From an uncultured Flavobacteriales bacterium (GTDB lineage Bacteria; Bacteroidota; Bacteroidia; Flavobacteriales; BACL11), in contig CASIBH010000006.1 of assembly GCA_949372805.1 (NCBI GenBank), forward strand, positions 1 through 64,000: a DNA stretch of 64,000 nt, read 5' to 3'. The first letter of the stretch is position 1. Every line of letters starts with the position of its first letter. A model generated the notes under the pieces. That model made no database searches. It was not told the DNA's origin and was given only the letters and a program-made list of their open reading frames with translations. The position numbers and the translations under genes were made by a program. Shown here piece after piece: positions 36,807 to 47,868 of the stretch.

Positions 36807-37266
36807 ATGAGAGTTATTCTTTTTTTTATTTTTCTGCTAGCCTGCTCTTGTAATAATGGGGAGAAAAAAAATGCATCATCATACTTTTCTTAACAATACA
36901 TGGCATACTGACTCAGTTTTAGCTTTTGACTTTTTACTTAAAGATTCAACAGTCTTTCATAGCTTTGAAATAGAGATTAGACATGATGTTGATTATGCCT
37001 TTCAGAATTTATTTTTTTTTATTATTAACGATAGTAAAATAGACACTGTAGATTTACAAATTTGTGAAAAAGACGGAAAGTGGAAAGGAAAAGGAATAGG
37101 AAGTGTTAGAACAATATTATATAAATTTGAAGAGGATGTTTTATTTCAAACGTCAAACCCAAAAATTAAGGTTGAGCAAGCAATGAGGTATGGACATTTA
37201 AATAAAATTGAAAAATTAAAATCTATGCTTTCTTTTGGACTGTCAATTAAGCCAAGTCATGAATAA
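36807..37266 (+). CDS. gldH: Gliding motility lipoprotein GldH, frameshifted in an A8 tract
   Basis: GldH is a lipoprotein needed for gliding and T9SS function in flavobacteria. The signal peptide lies in one frame from ATG 36807 (MRVILFFIFLLACSCNN, lipobox LLAC) and stops at TAA 36891. The conserved body lies in the next frame (ORF 36856-37266): NNTWHTDSVLAFDF, FHSFEIEIRHDVDYAFQNLFF, ICEKDGKWKGKGIG and KVEQAMRYGHL. The switch falls at the run of eight A at 36864-36871; a tract of seven A would join the two parts into CNNGEKKMHHHTFLNNTW. The body alone has no signal peptide. It may be a genuine mutation, a slippage site or a sequence error. It overlaps the PBP gene by 8 nt. Confidence 0.8.
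36864..36871 (+). other. A8 homopolymer at the gldH frame switch
   Basis: Eight consecutive A bases lie exactly where the signal-peptide frame and the body frame of GldH must join. One A fewer gives a single continuous GldH. Such tracts promote polymerase slippage. Confidence 0.65.
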
Positions 37267-39634
37267 ATATAAGTGTTTAAATACTGAATGTGCTAATGAG
37301 TTTTCGGCAATTGAATTAAATAATTGCCCAAAATGTAATGGAGTAGAAATTATTTCAAATGGTTATTCTGATGAATTAATACTAAAAAAATTAAAAAGAA
37401 AAGCTCTATTAATATGGCTTGCTGTTTTGAGCCCTTTAATAATTATGGTTTTTGTTTTGTCTTCTACAGCTTTTGGTGTTTTCGGCGAGCTTCCTACATT
37501 TGATCAGCTTGAAAACCCACAAAATAATTGGGCTACAGAAATAATTTCCGAAGATAGCGTTGTCTTGGGTAAATATTTTTACGAAAACAGAAGTCTTATT
37601 AAAAGAAGTCAGATCCCCGACCACTTTGTTAACGCCCTGCTTGCAACGGAAGACATAAGATTTAGAGAACATTCGGGTATAGATTTTAAAGCTCTGGCAA
37701 GAGCTGTTTTTGGAGCACTAACTTTTAGTAAGCAAAGTGGGGGGGCAAGTACTATTACTCAACAGCTTTCAAAAATGCTTTTTACAAAGAAACCAGCTTC
37801 GGGATTAGATAGAATTAAGCAAAAACTTAAGGAGTGGATTATTGCTGTAAGACTTGAAAGAAGATATACTAAAGATGAAATCCTTATCATGTATTTAAAC
37901 AGATTTGATTGGGTAAATAATGCTGTGGGAATAAAATCAGCATCTAAGGTTTATTTTAATAAAGATGTAGAAAACCTTTCTGTATCAGAGAGCGCAATGT
38001 TTGTTGGAATGTTAAAAAACCCCTCTTTATTTAATCCAAATAGAAGGCTTGAAATAACACAAGAAAGAAGAAATATAGTTTTATCTCAGATGAAAAAATA
38101 TAATTTTATAAATGACTCTACTTTTAATTCATGTGTAGACCAGCCAATTTTTTTAGATTTTAAAAAAGAGAGTCACACACAAGGTCTTGCACCATATTTT
38201 AGAGAGTTTCTAAGAGAAAAAATGAAGGGATGGTGTAAGGCTAATTCTAAGCCTGATGGAAGTAATTATAATTTATATACAGATGGATTAAAAATATACA
38301 CTACAATTAATTCTAGATTACAGGGATTCGCCGAAGAAGCAACTACAATTCATATGTCTAACCTTCAAGAAGACTTCTATAGGCATTGGGACGGTTATAC
38401 AAACGCTCCATTTCCTGAAGATTTTGAGCAAGAGCAAATAGACCCTATTATGCAACAGGCCATGAAAAGATCTGAGCGATATAAAAAGCTTAAGTCGTCA
38501 GGATTTAAAATTGAAAAAATAGAAGAAATTTTTGATAAAAAAGTTCAAATGTCTTTATTTTCATGGAAAGGAAGGATTGACACTATTCTTTCTCCAAGAG
38601 ACTCTTTATTATACAGTAAATATTTTATTCATTCTGGCATGATGAGTATGAATCCAAATACTGGATATGTAAAAGCATATGTAGGAGGGATCAATTATGA
38701 AAACTTTCAGTATGACCACGTTACTCAAGGTAAGAGACAGGTTGGTTCAACATTTAAGCCATTTCTATATTCTTTGGCTATTCAAGAGGGGTACTCCCCA
38801 TGCTATGAAGTTCCAAATGTGCCTGTTGTTTTTGATAAACATAAATATAGGTTAGAAAAAGATTGGGCTCCTAAAAATTCAGGAGGAGAAGATTTAGAGG
38901 GGTTAACTTTAACACTAAAATATGGTTTAGCAAATTCAATTAATACAATAACAGCTTTTATTATGAAGCAGTTTGGGCCCCACGCAGTGGTTGATTTAGC
39001 TAAAAAAATTGGTATTCAGAGTAAAATTTTAGCAGTTCCGTCTTTGTGTTTAGGAACTTTTGATTTATCTGTTTATGAAATGGTTGGAGCTTACTCAACA
39101 TTTGCTAATAAAGGAGTTTGGGTTGAGCCAATATTTATTACCAGAATTGAAGATAAAAATGGTGTTATTATTGATGAGTTTTCACCAAAAACCGTTGAAG
39201 CTATGAGTGAAAAAACAGCAGATGTTATGGTAAGACTTTTACAGGGTGTTGTTGATGGTGTATATAGTCCCACAGCAAAAAAGAAAACAGGAACAGGTGT
39301 TAGGTTAAGATACAAGTATGGTTTTAAGAACGAGATTGGAGGGAAAACTGGAACAACACAAAACCAATCAGATGGATGGTTTATGGGAATAACTCCAAAT
39401 TTAGTTACTGGAGTTTGGGCCGGTTGTGAAGACAGAAGTATTCATTTTAGAGACATTCAGTTTGGTCAAGGCGCAAATATGGCTTTACCTATTTTTGCTG
39501 AATACATGCAAAGAGTTTATGCTGACACTGCAAATTCAAAAGTATTTCCTGAGAAGTTTAATATTTCCAGAGCGATTGATTTACAATTAGAGTGTGACGA
39601 AACAAATTCATTAATTCAAGAGGAAGAGTTTTAA
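37259..39634 (+). CDS. Class A penicillin-binding protein 1A with N-terminal zinc-ribbon-like segment
   Basis: A bifunctional peptidoglycan glycosyltransferase/transpeptidase. The track start (37235, TTG) lies inside gldH; ATG 37259 gives 791 residues. Residues 1-30 contain YKCLNTEC and NNCPKC, a four-Cys zinc-ribbon-like element. A transmembrane helix follows (about 50-75, [20 protein letters not shown]). The glycosyltransferase domain has [29 protein letters not shown] and [14 protein letters not shown]. The transpeptidase has the active Ser in GSTFKPFLY, the SINT motif and [14 protein letters not shown]. Having a zinc ribbon on the cytoplasmic tail is unusual for PBP1A. It is followed 1 nt later by scoA. 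Confidence 0.92.
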   Translation: MNKYKCLNTECANEFSAIELNNCPKCNGVEIISNGYSDELILKKLKRKALLIWLAVLSPLIIMVFVLSSTAFGVFGELPTFDQLENPQNNWATEIISEDSVVLGKYFYENRSLIKRSQIPDHFVNALLATEDIRFREHSGIDFKALARAVFGALTFSKQSGGASTITQQLSKMLFTKKPASGLDRIKQKLKEWIIAVRLERRYTKDEILIMYLNRFDWVNNAVGIKSASKVYFNKDVENLSVSESAMFVGMLKNPSLFNPNRRLEITQERRNIVLSQMKKYNFINDSTFNSCVDQPIFLDFKKESHTQGLAPYFREFLREKMKGWCKANSKPDGSNYNLYTDGLKIYTTINSRLQGFAEEATTIHMSNLQEDFYRHWDGYTNAPFPEDFEQEQIDPIMQQAMKRSERYKKLKSSGFKIEKIEEIFDKKVQMSLFSWKGRIDTILSPRDSLLYSKYFIHSGMMSMNPNTGYVKAYVGGINYENFQYDHVTQGKRQVGSTFKPFLYSLAIQEGYSPCYEVPNVPVVFDKHKYRLEKDWAPKNSGGEDLEGLTLTLKYGLANSINTITAFIMKQFGPHAVVDLAKKIGIQSKILAVPSLCLGTFDLSVYEMVGAYSTFANKGVWVEPIFITRIEDKNGVIIDEFSPKTVEAMSEKTADVMVRLLQGVVDGVYSPTAKKKTGTGVRLRYKYGFKNEIGGKTGTTQNQSDGWFMGITPNLVTGVWAGCEDRSIHFRDIQFGQGANMALPIFAEYMQRVYADTANSKVFPEKFNISRAIDLQLECDETNSLIQEEEF

Positions 39635-39635
39635 T

Positions 39636-40331
39636 ATGATAAATAAAGAAGTAAAAACAATTAAAGAAGCAGTTTTTGGTGTTGAGAGTGGAATGACATT
39701 TATGTTTGGAGGCTTTGGTTTGTGTGGAATTGCAGAAAAATCAATACTAGAACTTTCTAGCCTAAACATAAATAATTTAACCTGTGTCTCAAATAACGCA
39801 GGAATAGATGACTTTGGCCTCGGATTACTTTTAAAAAGAAGACAAATAAAAAAAATGATTTCATCTTATGTTGGAGAAAATGAAGAGTTTGAAAGACAGA
39901 TGTTAAGCGGAGAGCTTGATGTTGAATTAATACCTCAGGGAACTTTAGCTGAAAGATGTAGGGCAGGAGGAGCCGGAATACCTGCTTTTTATACCCCTGC
40001 AGGCCACGGAACAGAAGTTGCAATAGGTAAGGAAGAAAGAACTTTTAATGGTAAGCCGCATATTTTAGAGAAAGCATTAGTTGCAGATTTTTCATTTGTT
40101 AAGGCCTGGAAAGGAGATAATGCTGGAAATTTAATTTTTAAAGGAACAGCTAGAAATTTCAACCCACTAATGGCTATGGCTGGTAAAATTACTGTGGCTG
40201 AAGTTGAAGAACTTGTTCCAATTGGTGAGCTTGATCCAAACCAAATTCACACACCAGGAATTTTTGTTCAGAGAATTATAAAATGCGATAATTTTGAAAA
40301 GAGAATTGAAAATCTCACAACAATAAACTAA
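39636..40331 (+). CDS. scoA: 3-oxoacid CoA-transferase subunit A
   Basis: A 231-residue CoA-transferase family I alpha subunit. Typical motifs are [34 protein letters not shown] and the [21 protein letters not shown] block. With ScoB it would transfer CoA from succinyl-CoA to acetoacetate, feeding ketone bodies or amino-acid breakdown into central metabolism. The stop overlaps the scoB ATG (TAATG). Confidence 0.92.
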   Translation: MINKEVKTIKEAVFGVESGMTFMFGGFGLCGIAEKSILELSSLNINNLTCVSNNAGIDDFGLGLLLKRRQIKKMISSYVGENEEFERQMLSGELDVELIPQGTLAERCRAGGAGIPAFYTPAGHGTEVAIGKEERTFNGKPHILEKALVADFSFVKAWKGDNAGNLIFKGTARNFNPLMAMAGKITVAEVEELVPIGELDPNQIHTPGIFVQRIIKCDNFEKRIENLTTIN

Positions 40332-40987
40332 TGGCTTTAGACAAAAACGGAATCGCAAAAAGAATTGCTCAAGAGCTACAGAATAATACTTATGTTAATT
40401 TAGGAATAGGTATCCCTACTCTTATTGCAAACTATATTCCAAAAGATATAAACGTTGTTTTTCAATCCGAAAATGGTATTTTAGGAATGGGTCCTTTTCC
40501 TAAAAAAGGTCAAGAAGACCCTGACTTAATAAATGCTGGAAAACAAACAATTACTTCTGAGCCAGGAGCAGTTATTTTTGACTCTGCAATGTCTTTTGCA
40601 ATGATAAGGGGAGGTCATGTTCAGTTAACTGTTTTAGGTGCGATGGAAGTGTCTGAAAATGGAGATATTGCTAATTGGAAAATACCAGGAAAGATGGTTA
40701 AAGGAATGGGGGGGGCAATGGACTTAGTTGCTTCTTCAGAAAATATTATTGTTGCAATGACTCATACTAATAGAAAAGGAATGAGTAAGCTTTTAAAAAA
40801 GTGTTCTCTACCAATTACAGGAATTAATTGTGTGAAGAAAATCATTACTGATTTGGCTGTTATTGATGTTACCAGCAGAGGGTTTAAGCTTATTGAAAGA
40901 GCCCCAGGGGTATCGGTGGAGGATATAATTAATTCTACTGATGCAAAATTAATTATTAATGGAGAAATATTAGAGATGAGTCTTTAA
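40331..40987 (+). CDS. scoB: 3-oxoacid CoA-transferase subunit B
   Basis: A 218-residue beta subunit. The catalytic Glu that forms the CoA thioester lies in VFQSENGILGMGPFP; the segments YVNLGIGIPTLIANYI and RGGHVQLTVLGAMEVS are also characteristic. Translationally coupled to scoA. It overlaps the convergent ABC ATPase by 4 nt. Confidence 0.92.
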   Translation: MALDKNGIAKRIAQELQNNTYVNLGIGIPTLIANYIPKDINVVFQSENGILGMGPFPKKGQEDPDLINAGKQTITSEPGAVIFDSAMSFAMIRGGHVQLTVLGAMEVSENGDIANWKIPGKMVKGMGGAMDLVASSENIIVAMTHTNRKGMSKLLKKCSLPITGINCVKKIITDLAVIDVTSRGFKLIERAPGVSVEDIINSTDAKLIINGEILEMSL

Positions 40988-42780
40988 ACTTTTATTCCTT
41001 TTTTTTCTAAATGTTTTTTTATATCCTCTGTTTTTCCCTCAGGGACAGCATCAATTAATTTTTGAGTGTATGTTGTTTTAGGCTTATTATATATTTGGTC
41101 AGCATCTCCCATTTCTTCAATTTTACCATCTTGCATTACAACCATACGATCACTCATATATTTTACAACTGATAAATCATGTGAAATAAAAATATATGTT
41201 AATTCAAACTCATCTTTTAATTCATTTAAAAGATTTAAAACTTGAGCCTGTACTGAAACATCAAGTGCAGAAACAGATTCATCGCAGATAATAAACTTTG
41301 GATTTACTGCGAGAGCTCTAGCAATTCCAATTCTCTGTCTTTGGCCTCCAGAAAATTCATGAGGGTATCTATAGAAATGTGCTGGGTCTAAACTAACTCT
41401 TTCTAAAAGTTGTTCAACCCTCTTTTTCCTTTCCTCGTCAGAATCTAATATGTTATGAACTTGCATTGGCTCCATTATTGCGTTTCCAATGGTCATTCTA
41501 GGGTTTAAAGAAGAGTATGGGTCTTGAAAAATAATTTGAACTTCTTTTCTAAAGAGTCTTAGCTCTTCAGCATTCATTAAAGAAATGTCTTTGCCTTTAT
41601 AAATCATCTCTCCTGAAGTAGGCTCCTCTAATCTTAAGATAGTTCTTCCTGTAGTAGTTTTACCACAGCCAGATTCGCCAACTAACCCAAGAGTTTCACC
41701 AGGGTAAACATCAAATGAAATATCATCAACAGCTTTTACATGACTACTAATTCCCCCAAAAAAACCATTTCTTATTGGAAAGTATGTTTTTAAGTTTTTG
41801 ATTTTTAAGATAGGTTGTTTTATAAAAAGTTTGTCTTGCTTTTCTTTTCTTATTTTATCAGGAATAATAAGTTTTTTGGTAAAATCCTCAACAGAAACAT
41901 TATTATCAATTATTCTTCCAGAAGAATCAATATTCATAAAATCGGAAACTGTTGGCAGAAAGGTATACCTTTTGTTTAACGGCGGTCTACAAGCCAAAAG
42001 CCCTTTTGTATAAGGGTGTTTAGGATTGGTGAAAATTTCCCAAACATTTCCCTGCTCTACAATTTTCCCTTTATACATTACTACAACTTTATCGGCAAGT
42101 TCTGCAATTACTCCCAAATCATGAGTAATAAACATAATCCCCATATTATGTTCTTTTTGAAGATTGCTCATTAGTTGAAGAATAGTTTTTTGGACAGTTA
42201 CATCAAGAGCTGTTGTTGGTTCGTCCGCTATCATAACAGAAGGTTTGCAGCTCATAGCCATCGCTATCATTACTCTTTGTTTTTGACCTCCAGATATTTG
42301 ATGAGGGTATGTGCTGTAAATTCTTTCTGGATCTGGAAGTTGAACTTGTCGAAATAAATCTATAGTTAATTTTTTAGCATCTTTTTTGTTTATATTTTGG
42401 TGTAGCATTATCGCTTCGAGTACTTGATCCCCACATGTAAAAACAGGATTCAATGATGTCATTGGTTCTTGAAATATCATAGCAATATCTTTACCTCGAT
42501 ATTCTCTAATACCCTCTTCTGAAAGAGAAAGAAGATCAACAGGATCTTTATCTTTTTGATGAAAAACTATTTCTCCACCACTAATTATGCCTGGAGGAGA
42601 TGGAATTAATCTCATAGCAGAAAGAGATGTCACTGACTTTCCTGAGCCGGATTCACCTACAATTCCTATTGTTTCACCTTTGTTTAAAGTAAAGCTTATA
42701 TCATTTACAGCCTTTACAGTTTTTCCTTCAGTGTGAAACTCAGTAACGAGGTTTTTAAATTCTAATAATTTTTCTTTCAT
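40984..42780 (-). CDS. Peptide-type ABC transporter ATPase with two nucleotide-binding domains
   Basis: A 598-residue protein joining two Opp/Dpp-type ATPase domains, like YejF or GsiA. Domain 1 (about 1-260) has [26 protein letters not shown] and [14 protein letters not shown]. Domain 2 (about 320-590) has [26 protein letters not shown] and [14 protein letters not shown]. Both have the peptide-family tail [13 protein letters not shown] / [13 protein letters not shown]. It would energise uptake of oligopeptides or glutathione-like compounds. No permease or binding protein lies beside it in this window, so partners must be elsewhere. Confidence 0.9.
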   Translation of the reverse strand: MKEKLLEFKNLVTEFHTEGKTVKAVNDISFTLNKGETIGIVGESGSGKSVTSLSAMRLIPSPPGIISGGEIVFHQKDKDPVDLLSLSEEGIREYRGKDIAMIFQEPMTSLNPVFTCGDQVLEAIMLHQNINKKDAKKLTIDLFRQVQLPDPERIYSTYPHQISGGQKQRVMIAMAMSCKPSVMIADEPTTALDVTVQKTILQLMSNLQKEHNMGIMFITHDLGVIAELADKVVVMYKGKIVEQGNVWEIFTNPKHPYTKGLLACRPPLNKRYTFLPTVSDFMNIDSSGRIIDNNVSVEDFTKKLIIPDKIRKEKQDKLFIKQPILKIKNLKTYFPIRNGFFGGISSHVKAVDDISFDVYPGETLGLVGESGCGKTTTGRTILRLEEPTSGEMIYKGKDISLMNAEELRLFRKEVQIIFQDPYSSLNPRMTIGNAIMEPMQVHNILDSDEERKKRVEQLLERVSLDPAHFYRYPHEFSGGQRQRIGIARALAVNPKFIICDESVSALDVSVQAQVLNLLNELKDEFELTYIFISHDLSVVKYMSDRMVVMQDGKIEEMGDADQIYNKPKTTYTQKLIDAVPEGKTEDIKKHLEKKGIKV

Positions 42781-42817
42781 ATTGATTTCAACTTATTGTT
42801 AAAAATAATTCTTTTAA

Positions 42818-43516
42818 TTAAAAATTTATAATGTTCATCTTAAAAAGATCTGACAAATGTTTTTTTAAATGGGTCTTAACAGTATTAATATCTATTTTTA
42901 CACCTAGCTCCTTTTCTAGAGAAGTAACATTTTTGTCAGCAATCCCACATGGTATGATATTTCCAAAATATGATAAATCAGAGTTAATATTAAAGGCAAA
43001 TCCATGCATGCTTACCCACCTGCTAGTTCTTACACCAAGAGCACAGATTTTTCTAGGGTTACTTGATAAAACATCAATCCAAACGCCTGTTTCCCCATCA
43101 GATCTTTCTGCTACGATATTATATTCTTTAAGTGTAAGAATAACAGCCTCTTCCAGCAAGCGAAGATATTTATGTATATCAGTAAAAAAATTCTCTAAGT
43201 CAAGAATAGGATATCCAACAATTTGACCAGGGCCATGATAAGTTATATCTCCCCCTCTATTTGTATTCACAAATGTTGCTCCTCTTGATTTAAGGAAAAT
43301 TTCATCTACTAAGAGATTACTACTGTTCCCACTTTTACCCAAAGTATAAACGTGTGGGTGCTCACAAAACAATAAAAAATTTTCTGTTCTTACTTCTGTT
43401 TTTTGTTTTCTATTATTAGATTTTACACTAATTATTTTATTGAAAATTTCTTCTTGGAAATTCCAAGCTTCTTTGTAATCAATTAAACCAAGGTCTCTAA
43501 ATTTTACATCTTGCAC
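42818..43516 (-). CDS. lipB: Lipoyl(octanoyl) transferase
   Basis: A 232-residue LipB that moves octanoate from ACP to the lipoyl domains of 2-oxoacid dehydrogenases. Motifs: PHVYTLGKSGN, RGGDITYHGPGQIVGYPIL, the catalytic Lys in RKICALGVRTSRWVSMHGFA and the catalytic Cys in IIPCGIADKNVTSLEKELG. The start is GTG, overlapping the upstream stop by one base (TAGTG), so it is coupled to the PGI/PMI gene. Confidence 0.93.
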   Translation of the reverse strand: MQDVKFRDLGLIDYKEAWNFQEEIFNKIISVKSNNRKQKTEVRTENFLLFCEHPHVYTLGKSGNSSNLLVDEIFLKSRGATFVNTNRGGDITYHGPGQIVGYPILDLENFFTDIHKYLRLLEEAVILTLKEYNIVAERSDGETGVWIDVLSSNPRKICALGVRTSRWVSMHGFAFNINSDLSYFGNIIPCGIADKNVTSLEKELGVKIDINTVKTHLKKHLSDLFKMNIINF

Positions 43517-44508
43517 TATTTAATATTTGCTAGTTTATCTTTTAGAAAATTAATCACATCTATCTCAATTGCATCTACCTCATTTAACTCGGATAAAAAC
43601 CATGAAACCCAATCTCCAAAATTAATTAAGTACAAAGAGTTTTCTAAATTAGAGTTCCCTTGGCTATAAATGTCAAATATATCGTTTGTAAACTCTGAAA
43701 TAACAGTTTTATTTATATCCATTCTCACTTGATTTCTTTTAAGATCTGATTTGTTTCTAAGGAAAATTACCGCAAGGTTTTCAGTATTTGTTCTCCACCC
43801 TAAAAGCTCATTATGGTTCATTTCCGGGACAACATGATGCCAACAAAGACATTTGCTATTTTCATTTAGTTGTTGTCTAAACCTAATTGCAACACCTTCA
43901 TATCCCGAAGCAACATAAATTACGGGTGTTTTTTTATATAAACTTTTTGCCAAATTTTTTGCTTCAGTTTTAATCTTTTCAGCTTGAGAATCTAAGAGAG
44001 AAATACTGTTTTTAAGGGAGTTTTTAAAATCAGAATTAATAAGATTATAATGTTGAAAAATGTAAAATAGTTGAGTAAATGAATAAGCAAACATCGCTCT
44101 TGGAGGTTGCCCCCCAGGTATGATAATATGATTTATATTGTTTTCTTCAGCGATAGATTTTAATTTTCCTGCAGAAGTTACAATCGCAATCTCTGCCCCT
44201 TTACTTATGCATAATTCTAAAGCGCTTAAAGTTTCTTCCGTATTTCCAGAATATGAAGAAGCTATTACTAAAGTATTTTTGTTAACAAAGTTTGGAATAG
44301 AATAATCCTTTGAGCAAGAAATAGGAATAGTTATTTCAGAAGACAAAACATCTGATAGAATTGATCCTCCGATTCCACTGCCACCTAAACCGCAGATTAG
44401 AATATTTTTAATCTTATTTTCTGCAGCTTTAAAAGAGGATGTTTCCCCAATCCTAACCGCCTCTCTTAATTGGTCTGTAAAAGAGCTGATATAATCATTC
44501 ATTTTCAT
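43516..44508 (-). CDS. Bifunctional phosphoglucose/phosphomannose isomerase-type SIS protein
   Basis: The track start (44538) is a TTG; ATG 44508 or 44502 is preferred. About 330 residues with a SIS domain: ILICGLGGSGIGGSILSDVL, the sugar-phosphate motif VIASSYSGNTEETLSALE, and IPGGQPPRAMFAYSF. The second half contains VPEMNHNELLGW, typical of the bifunctional PGI/PMI family. It would interconvert fructose 6-phosphate with glucose or mannose 6-phosphate. It forms an operon with lipB and diverges from lysS. Confidence 0.85.
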   Translation of the reverse strand: MKMNDYISSFTDQLREAVRIGETSSFKAAENKIKNILICGLGGSGIGGSILSDVLSSEITIPISCSKDYSIPNFVNKNTLVIASSYSGNTEETLSALELCISKGAEIAIVTSAGKLKSIAEENNINHIIIPGGQPPRAMFAYSFTQLFYIFQHYNLINSDFKNSLKNSISLLDSQAEKIKTEAKNLAKSLYKKTPVIYVASGYEGVAIRFRQQLNENSKCLCWHHVVPEMNHNELLGWRTNTENLAVIFLRNKSDLKRNQVRMDINKTVISEFTNDIFDIYSQGNSNLENSLYLINFGDWVSWFLSELNEVDAIEIDVINFLKDKLANIK

Positions 44509-44588
44509 TGTTAAATGGGTTTTTTTAATTGAGATCAATAATACAAAATTATAGGAAGAAGAATTTATATATTTACAAAAAAAATAAT

Positions 44589-46094
44589 ATGTCTACAGAT
44601 TTTTCAGAACAAGAAATCGTTAGAAGAGAGTCTCTTCAAAAGCTTATAGATTTAGGTATAGATTGCTATCCTGCTGAACTCTTTAATATAAATAATAGTT
44701 CAAAAAATATCTTAGAAAATTATAAAGAAGGACAGACTTTAGAGGTTACTATCGCGGGACGAATAATGACAAGAAGAATCATGGGAAAAGCTTCTTTTGT
44801 TGAGCTTCAAGATTCAGAAGGTAAAATCCAGCTATATTTAAATAGAGATGAAATATGTCCTGAAGAAGATAAAACAATGTATAACCAGGTTTTTAAAAAG
44901 CTTCTTGATATTGGAGATATAATTGGGGTTAGTGGAAATATTTTTATAACTCAAGTTGGTGAAATATCAGTTATGGTAAAATCATTAACTGTTTTGTCAA
45001 AATCACTCAGACCACTACCATTGCCAAAAACTGATCCAGACGGAAATGTTTTTGATGCATTTACTGATCCTGAGAAAAGATATAGGCAAAGGTATGTTGA
45101 TCTAGTAGTAAACCCTCATATTAAAGAAGCTTTTATTCAAAGAACAATTCTAACAAACTCTATGAGGGAGTATTTAAACTCAAAAGAATACTTAGAAGTG
45201 GAAACACCAATACTTCAACCTTTATATGGTGGAGCTGCAGCTAGACCATTTAAAACACATCACAACACTTTAGATATGGATCTTTATCTAAGGATTGCAA
45301 ATGAGCTATATTTAAAAAGGTTAATAGTTGGAGGTTTTGATGGTGTGTATGAGTTTTCAAAAGATTTTAGAAATGAAGGAATGAGTCGTTTTCACAACCC
45401 TGAGTTTACTCAGATGGAACTATATGTTGCTTATAAAGACTATAATTGGATGATGGATTTAGTTGAAGAAATGGTTGAGAAAATAGCTATAGATATTCAT
45501 GGGGAAACCAAAGTTACTGTTGGGGAGAATATTATAAACTTTAAGCGACCTTGGAAAAGATATACGATGTATGAAGCAATTGAACACTTTGCAAAAGTTG
45601 ATATTTCTCAAATGCAAGAGGAAGAGCTAGCAAAGACTGCTAAAAAACTTGGAGTTAATATTGATTCGTCAATGGGAAGAGGGAAACTAATTGATGAGAT
45701 TTTTGGCCATTACTGTGAACCAAAACTTATACAACCTACATTTATTACAGATTATCCACTTGAAATGTCCCCACTTGCTAAAAAGCATAGATCTAAAAAT
45801 GGTTTAGTTGAGAGATTTGAGGCTGTTTGTAATGGAAAAGAGATTTGCAATGCTTTTTCAGAACTCAACGACCCAATTGATCAAAGAAAAAGATTTTCAG
45901 ATCAATTTGAATTAGCAAAGAGAGGTGATGAAGAAGCTATGCAACTTGATGAAGATTTTTTACGAGCACTTGAATATGGTATGCCACCTACCGCAGGGCT
46001 TGGTATTGGAATAGATCGACTTGCTATGATAATGACAAATAGTAACTCTATACAAGATGTTTTGTTTTTCCCGCAAATGAAAAAAGAAAAATAA
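44589..46094 (+). CDS. lysS: Lysine-tRNA ligase, class II
   Basis: The track start (44529) lies upstream of any reasonable N-terminus; ATG 44589 (MSTDFSEQEIVRRES) gives 501 residues. An OB-fold anticodon domain (about 50-160, VTIAGRIMTRRIMGKASF) precedes the catalytic core, with motif 2 FRNEGMSRFHNPEFTQMELY and motif 3 GLGIGIDRLAMIMTN. Some Bacteroidetes LysS proteins have a C-terminal extension that is absent here. Convergent with uvrC, 2 nt apart. Confidence 0.95.
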   Translation: MSTDFSEQEIVRRESLQKLIDLGIDCYPAELFNINNSSKNILENYKEGQTLEVTIAGRIMTRRIMGKASFVELQDSEGKIQLYLNRDEICPEEDKTMYNQVFKKLLDIGDIIGVSGNIFITQVGEISVMVKSLTVLSKSLRPLPLPKTDPDGNVFDAFTDPEKRYRQRYVDLVVNPHIKEAFIQRTILTNSMREYLNSKEYLEVETPILQPLYGGAAARPFKTHHNTLDMDLYLRIANELYLKRLIVGGFDGVYEFSKDFRNEGMSRFHNPEFTQMELYVAYKDYNWMMDLVEEMVEKIAIDIHGETKVTVGENIINFKRPWKRYTMYEAIEHFAKVDISQMQEEELAKTAKKLGVNIDSSMGRGKLIDEIFGHYCEPKLIQPTFITDYPLEMSPLAKKHRSKNGLVERFEAVCNGKEICNAFSELNDPIDQRKRFSDQFELAKRGDEEAMQLDEDFLRALEYGMPPTAGLGIGIDRLAMIMTNSNSIQDVLFFPQMKKEK

Positions 46095-46096
46095 GA

Positions 46097-47827
46097 TTAC
46101 TCTTTAGAGAACAATTTATTTGTTTTTTCTTTACCGATTAATTTTACAATTTCAGACCTTTTACTTTTCATTAAATTTTCAAATGATCCATAATTTTGTA
46201 TTATTTTATCTACTGTTTTAGGTCCTATTCCATTAATTTTTTCTAGCTCAGAAGAGATGCTGTTGAGGGATCTTTTCTTTCTATGATGATTGATAGCAAA
46301 CCTATGAGCTTCATTTCTTAACTGCTGAATTAATTTTAAACTAGAAGACCTTTTATCTAGGTATATTGGAGTGTTATCATTTGGAAAGTAAATTTCTTCA
46401 AGTCTTTTCGCAATACCAATAATTGCAATTTTACCATAAACTTTTAATTCTTTTAAACTTTTAATAGCCGAGCTGAGCTGTCCTTTCCCTCCATCAATAA
46501 CAATTAGCTGAGGAAGGCTTTTTTTTTCTTTTAATAATCTTCTATACCTTCTTAATACAATCTCTTCCATTGAAGCGTAGTCGTCAGGCCCTACAACTGT
46601 TTTAATATTATAGTGTCTATAATCTTTTTTACTTGGAACACCTTTTTTAAAAACAACGCAAGAAGCTGTTGGATTTGATCCTTGAAAATTAGAGTTATCA
46701 AAACACTCAATATGGATAGGTGTTTCTTTTAAATGAAGATCTTGTTTTATTTTTTGAAGAACAATTGATTTATTTGACTTAGTTAGATTTAAAGCCTGTC
46801 TTTTTTTCTTCTCTAGCTGCATATATTTTGCATTACGAAGAGAAAGATCAATTAATTTTTTCTTCTCTCCTTGCGCTGGTATTATAATTTTTACTTTCCC
46901 CCAAATATTAATTATTTTATTTGAAGAGTAAATAAAAGTAGAAACACTATTAAATCTAATTCTTAAATCCGTGATAACAAACTGTAAAATTTCTTCATCG
47001 CTTTCTGATAATTTTTTTTTAATTTCAACTGTATGAGACTGTATAATAGCACCAGTGGTTATTTTTAAATAATTTACAAATGCATTTTTTTCATCTGAAA
47101 TAATTGTAAAAACATCTACATTATTAATTTTTGAGCTTACTATTGAAGATTTTGATTGATAGTTTGTTAAAAGATTTAGTTGTTCTTTTATTTTTTGAGC
47201 ATTTTCGAATTCCATTTTATCTGCATGCATCATCATTTTATCTTTAAGGTAAGAAATAACACTTTTGATATCTCCTTTTAAGATTTTACGAATTTGACTT
47301 ATTGTTTCTAAATACTTTTCTTTTGATTCAGGTTTTTTTTCTTTTCCCAGATATGTAAATGGAGTCCAGCCATTGTCATAAAATATCTCAGAGAAAAAAT
47401 TTAAAAGAACATTCACTACATATGTTGACATATAGGGGCCAAAGTATTCTGAACCATCTTTAATGACTTTTCTTGTTTGAAACACCCTTGGAAACTCTTC
47501 TTTTTTAATACATATCCAGGGGTATGATTTGTCATCTTTAAGCAGTATGTTGTATTTAGGCTGATGTTTTTTTATTAAATTATTCTCCAATAAAAGGGCG
47601 TCTATTTCAGTTTCAACTAAAATATATTTAAAGTCATAAATTTTGCTTACAAGAATTTTTGTTTTTAAATTATCGTGATTTTTTGTAAAATATGATGAAA
47701 CCCGTCGCTTTAAATTTTTTGCTTTTCCTATATATATAATTTTACCGATATCATCATAGTAGTTATACACTCCAGGAGTTGAAGGCAATCTTTTTATAGC
47801 GCTTTTTAAATGTTCTTTGTAATCCAT
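46097..47827 (-). CDS. uvrC: Excinuclease ABC subunit C
   Basis: A 576-residue dual-incision nuclease of nucleotide excision repair. The N-terminal GIY-YIG domain reads PGVYNYYDDIGKIIYIGKAK. UVR motif (about 195-230, DKMMMHADKMEFENAQKIK), the RNase H-like endonuclease domain (HIECFDNSNFQGSNPTASC ... LIVIDGGKGQLS) and helix-hairpin-helix tail (INGIGPKTVDKIIQNYGS) follow. Full length. Confidence 0.95.
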   Translation of the reverse strand: MDYKEHLKSAIKRLPSTPGVYNYYDDIGKIIYIGKAKNLKRRVSSYFTKNHDNLKTKILVSKIYDFKYILVETEIDALLLENNLIKKHQPKYNILLKDDKSYPWICIKKEEFPRVFQTRKVIKDGSEYFGPYMSTYVVNVLLNFFSEIFYDNGWTPFTYLGKEKKPESKEKYLETISQIRKILKGDIKSVISYLKDKMMMHADKMEFENAQKIKEQLNLLTNYQSKSSIVSSKINNVDVFTIISDEKNAFVNYLKITTGAIIQSHTVEIKKKLSESDEEILQFVITDLRIRFNSVSTFIYSSNKIINIWGKVKIIIPAQGEKKKLIDLSLRNAKYMQLEKKKRQALNLTKSNKSIVLQKIKQDLHLKETPIHIECFDNSNFQGSNPTASCVVFKKGVPSKKDYRHYNIKTVVGPDDYASMEEIVLRRYRRLLKEKKSLPQLIVIDGGKGQLSSAIKSLKELKVYGKIAIIGIAKRLEEIYFPNDNTPIYLDKRSSSLKLIQQLRNEAHRFAINHHRKKRSLNSISSELEKINGIGPKTVDKIIQNYGSFENLMKSKRSEIVKLIGKEKTNKLFSKE

Positions 47828-47868
47828 TATTAGTTGAATATTCTTAAATTTAAAAAAGTAAAAAAGTT

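Noticed and set aside
37235-37258. Upstream TTG start for the PBP gene as given in the ORF track
   Set aside because: It lies inside gldH and adds a non-conserved MDCQLSQV; the ATG at 37259 is the natural start.
42831-43226. Plus-strand 131-residue ORF
   Set aside because: Antisense to lipB, which has all catalytic motifs.
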